This document shows positions 36,080 through 38,157 of a stretch of DNA of 38,157 nt, piece by piece. This stretch comes from an uncultured Muribaculaceae bacterium (lineage in GTDB: Bacteria > Bacteroidota > Bacteroidia > Bacteroidales > Muribaculaceae). How positions within the stretch are numbered: position 1 is the first letter of the stretch; each line of letters starts with the position of its first letter. The notes beneath the pieces are model-generated. The model did no database searches. It was given only the letters and a program-made list of their open reading frames with translations, and was not told where the DNA came from. The DNA lies in contig CAJUPY010000022.1 of assembly GCA_910588035.1 (NCBI GenBank), forward strand, positions 1 to 38,157. Reading direction: 5' to 3'. The position numbers and the translations under genes were made by a program.

Positions 36080-37003
36080 TTATTTCAGTTCGAGATATGA
36101 AACCTTGTCCATGTCGCCATAGTCGAGGTTCTCACCGCCCATGCCCCAGATGAACATGTAGTTTGATGTTCCGGCAGCAGCGTGGATCGACCATTCGGGT
36201 GACATAACGGCCTGCTCGTTATGGAGCCAGATCAGACGGCTTTCCTGAGGTTCGCCCATGAGGTGGCAGATTGCGTTGCCTTCAGGCACGTTGAAATAGA
36301 AGTATGCCTCTACGCGACGGTCATGGGTGTGGGCGGGCATAGTGTTCCAGACGCTTCCGGGCATAAGTTCGGTCAGACCCATCTGCAGCTGGCAGGGACC
36401 TTCCTCGAGCACATTTGACACAATCAGCTGGTTGATGACGCGGTCGTTGCTTTCTTCGAGAGAACCGGCTTTGATGCGGTTGGCCTTGATAGAGCCCTTG
36501 CGTCCGTCGATTGTGATCAGCTGGGTCTTGTAGGCCTTGTGTGCAGTTGTTGAGTTAAGGTAGAATTTTGCGGGGTTTGCCGCATCTTTGCTGCGGAAAG
36601 TGACTTTCTCGTTACCACGGCCGACATAGAGGGCATCTTTGAAGTTCAGTTCATAGTCCTTGCCGTTGACACTGACGATGCCGGGGCCGCCGATGTTGAT
36701 CACACCGAGCTCGCGGCGTTCCAGAAAATATTTGGCCTTGAGGGGATCGATTGTCTCGAGTTCGACGGTTTTTGCCACCGGAATGACACCACCGTAGATC
36801 AGACGGTCGTACATCGAGTAGGTCAGGTTGATCTTATCCTGCTCCATGACCTTGGGCATCATGAAGTGGGAGCGGAGCTGCTCGGTGTCATACTTCTTCA
36901 CGTCATCGGGGTGACATGCACGGAGAATGGTGTAGGAGGTCTGTGCTGACGCTCCGGCTACTGCGATTGCGCTCATGGCGAGTGATAATATGAATTTTTT
37001 CAT
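36080..37003 (-). CDS. kduI: 5-keto-4-deoxyuronate isomerase (KduI) with an N-terminal signal peptide
   Basis: KduI converts 5-keto-4-deoxyuronate, formed from unsaturated uronates, to 2,5-diketo-3-deoxygluconate. The core aligns throughout with E. coli KduI: YFLERRELGVINIGGPG at 92-108, DALYVGRGNEKVTF, QMGLTELMPGSVWNTMPAHT, MGEPQESRLIWLHNEQAV and WSIHAAAGTSNYMFIWGMGG. The metal ligands are H225, H227, E232 and H274. The family is about 278 residues; this protein is 307 because it starts with MKKFILSLAMSAIAVAGASA, a clear Sec signal peptide with an AxA cleavage site. The enzyme is therefore probably periplasmic, which is unusual for the family. No internal ATG gives a natural cytoplasmic start near residue 21. 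It begins 12 bp after the EIIC gene. Confidence 0.94.
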   Translation of the reverse strand: MKKFILSLAMSAIAVAGASAQTSYTILRACHPDDVKKYDTEQLRSHFMMPKVMEQDKINLTYSMYDRLIYGGVIPVAKTVELETIDPLKAKYFLERRELGVINIGGPGIVSVNGKDYELNFKDALYVGRGNEKVTFRSKDAANPAKFYLNSTTAHKAYKTQLITIDGRKGSIKANRIKAGSLEESNDRVINQLIVSNVLEEGPCQLQMGLTELMPGSVWNTMPAHTHDRRVEAYFYFNVPEGNAICHLMGEPQESRLIWLHNEQAVMSPEWSIHAAAGTSNYMFIWGMGGENLDYGDMDKVSYLELK

Positions 37004-37015
37004 GTTTAAAAAATA

Positions 37016-38135
37016 TTATTCTATTGATTGAATTTCATTTGAGTTTTTAGCGATCATCTCTTTCTGGTTTCTGATGATGTGGACACGGTTCCACCACATC
37101 ATGACCATAGTCAGAACAACCAGAATGCCGGCACCGACCCATTTGAGATTTTCGGTACACTGATAGATCACCCATGCAAGCGGGCTTGCTGCGAAGTCGA
37201 GGCTGCCGCCCTTGAATCCTGCCGGAATGGCAACTGCCGCGTCTTGGGTCTGGACATAGACGTCGTGTGCGGCCAGGGTGAATGCGCCCGAAAGGTTGGT
37301 CACCATGTAGAGTCCCATCACGATGACTACAAGGCCGATGATAAACGATTTGACGACGTTGCCCTTGGTATAGGGGAGAATCAATGGGAATACGTAGAAC
37401 ATTCCGGCCAGTGATGCCAGGGGCAGGAATTCATTGCCGGGAAGCAACACCGCCAGGGCGAGGGTCACCGGAATGAGGAGCAGCGAGACAACCAGAGTGG
37501 TCGGGTGACCGATGACAAGAGCGGGGCTCATGCCGATGTTGAGTCCGTCGGCACCTTTGAACTTGCGGGCTATCAGGGCACGGGTGGCCTCGCTGATAGG
37601 TTTGAGTCCCTCGATGAAGAGAACGGTCACACGGGGAATGAGTTCCATGACGGCACCCATTTTGATGCCGAGGCCGAGAATGTAGGGAATCTGGCTGACG
37701 ATCTCAGATCCGCTCTCACATGTCAGGCAGCCGATGCCGACACCGACGATGACACCGAGAAACAGAGGTTCGCCGAGCAGACCGAATTTCTTTTTCATGC
37801 CTTCGGCGTCGATCTCGAGTTTCGAGATGCCGGGAATGGCGTCAAGACCTTTGTTTATGGCCCATGCGAAAGGCACGAAGCCGGCGCAGAAAGGCTGGGG
37901 AATCGAGATGCCGTCCATGTCTTTATAGAATTCCTGGAAACGTTTGGCGGTGATGTCGGCCAGTATCAGGGTGATGATATAGCAGATGATCGCGCCGAAG
38001 AAACCCCATGCGAGAGATTCGCTTGCGAAATAGATCACCGCGCCGATGAAGGCGAAGTGCCAGTAGTTCCAGAGGTCGATGTTGACGGTGCGTGTCGTTT
38101 TGGTCAGCAACATGATCAGGTTGACACCGAGACAG
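37016..38135 (-). CDS. Galactitol-type PTS EIIC permease, 5' truncated by contig end
   Basis: This partial membrane protein (372 codons visible plus a broken one) aligns with the EIIC component of the galactitol PTS. GVNLIMLLTKTTRTVNID and LWNYWHFAFIGAVIYFAS match GatC's region around residue 100. Further matches are KRFQEFYKDMDGISIPQ, KKFGLLGEPLFLGVIVG, LIPRVTVLFIEGLKPISEAT and GLNIGMSPALVIGHPT. The reading frame stays open upstream of the ATG at 38113 to the adapter at 38136, so the true start and roughly 90-100 residues lie outside. No EIIA or EIIB is visible. The 12-bp gap to kduI implies one operon. It may import a uronate derivative, with or without phosphorylation. Confidence 0.88.
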
Positions 38136-38157
38136 AGATCGGAAGAGCGTCGTGTAG
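38136..38157. other. Illumina TruSeq adapter remnant (reverse complement)
   Basis: The last 22 bases begin AGATCGGAAGAGCGTCGTG, the reverse complement of the TruSeq universal adapter found at the left end. They are technical sequence. Confidence 0.97.

Overview
The window is 38.1 kb of a Bacteroidales chromosome, most likely from a gut lineage such as Muribaculaceae; that placement is an inference from gene content and style, not from a search. The evidence is a SusC/SusD outer-membrane uptake pair, a PorZ-like type IX secretion protein, repeated Bacteroidetes-type promoters (TTTG, 19-20 nt, TAnnTTTG), a tRNA without an encoded CCA end, and many lipoproteins. Both ends carry Illumina TruSeq adapter sequence (1-19 and 38136-38157), so the first gene (carB) and the last gene (a galactitol-type EIIC) are cut by the assembly and the terminal bases are not genomic.

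Layout. 20-1597: 5' part of carB, minus strand. 1731-3712: a plus-strand operon of a six-helix membrane protein, a small winged-helix regulator and cysteine synthase, behind a promoter whose spacer holds a palindrome that is repeated next to the first start codon. 3799-5313: a DASS/SLC13 anion symporter, minus strand. 5627-7924: a tRNA-Lys(CTT) gene and, downstream of it, an AlbA_2/Schlafen-like ATPase gene between imperfect direct repeats and a copy of the tRNA 3' tail, resembling a small tRNA-targeted island without an integrase. 8031-16465: a minus-strand housekeeping run of nadA, leuS, an acyltransferase, rdgB, porZ and an unrecognised gene. 16466-17030: a long AT-rich gap where transcription diverges, with several DnaA-box-like words. 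17031-23645: acyl-CoA synthetase, glycerate kinase, a trans-polyprenyl diphosphate synthase (minus) and polA.

The right third is carbohydrate related. 23965-34488 is a plus-strand polysaccharide-utilisation-like operon: SusC, SusD, a SusE-position lipoprotein, a PKD-domain lipoprotein and a GHL10 glycoside-hydrolase-like protein of the family that contains E. coli DigH. 34560-38135 is a minus-strand uronate locus: an orphan galactitol-type EIIC permease, a 5-keto-4-deoxyuronate isomerase (KduI) with an N-terminal signal peptide, and a secreted PL9-type lyase.

The most interesting candidate system is the last one. KduI is normally cytoplasmic, but here it appears to be exported, and it is followed by an extracellular lyase and preceded by a sugar-permease subunit with no visible PTS partner proteins. 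This suggests that unsaturated uronates are isomerised in the periplasm before uptake. Other points worth attention are the tRNA-linked AlbA_2 island with its VGVS-coding repeats, a DNA polymerase I whose proofreading site looks degenerate, and a possible replication-origin-like gap.
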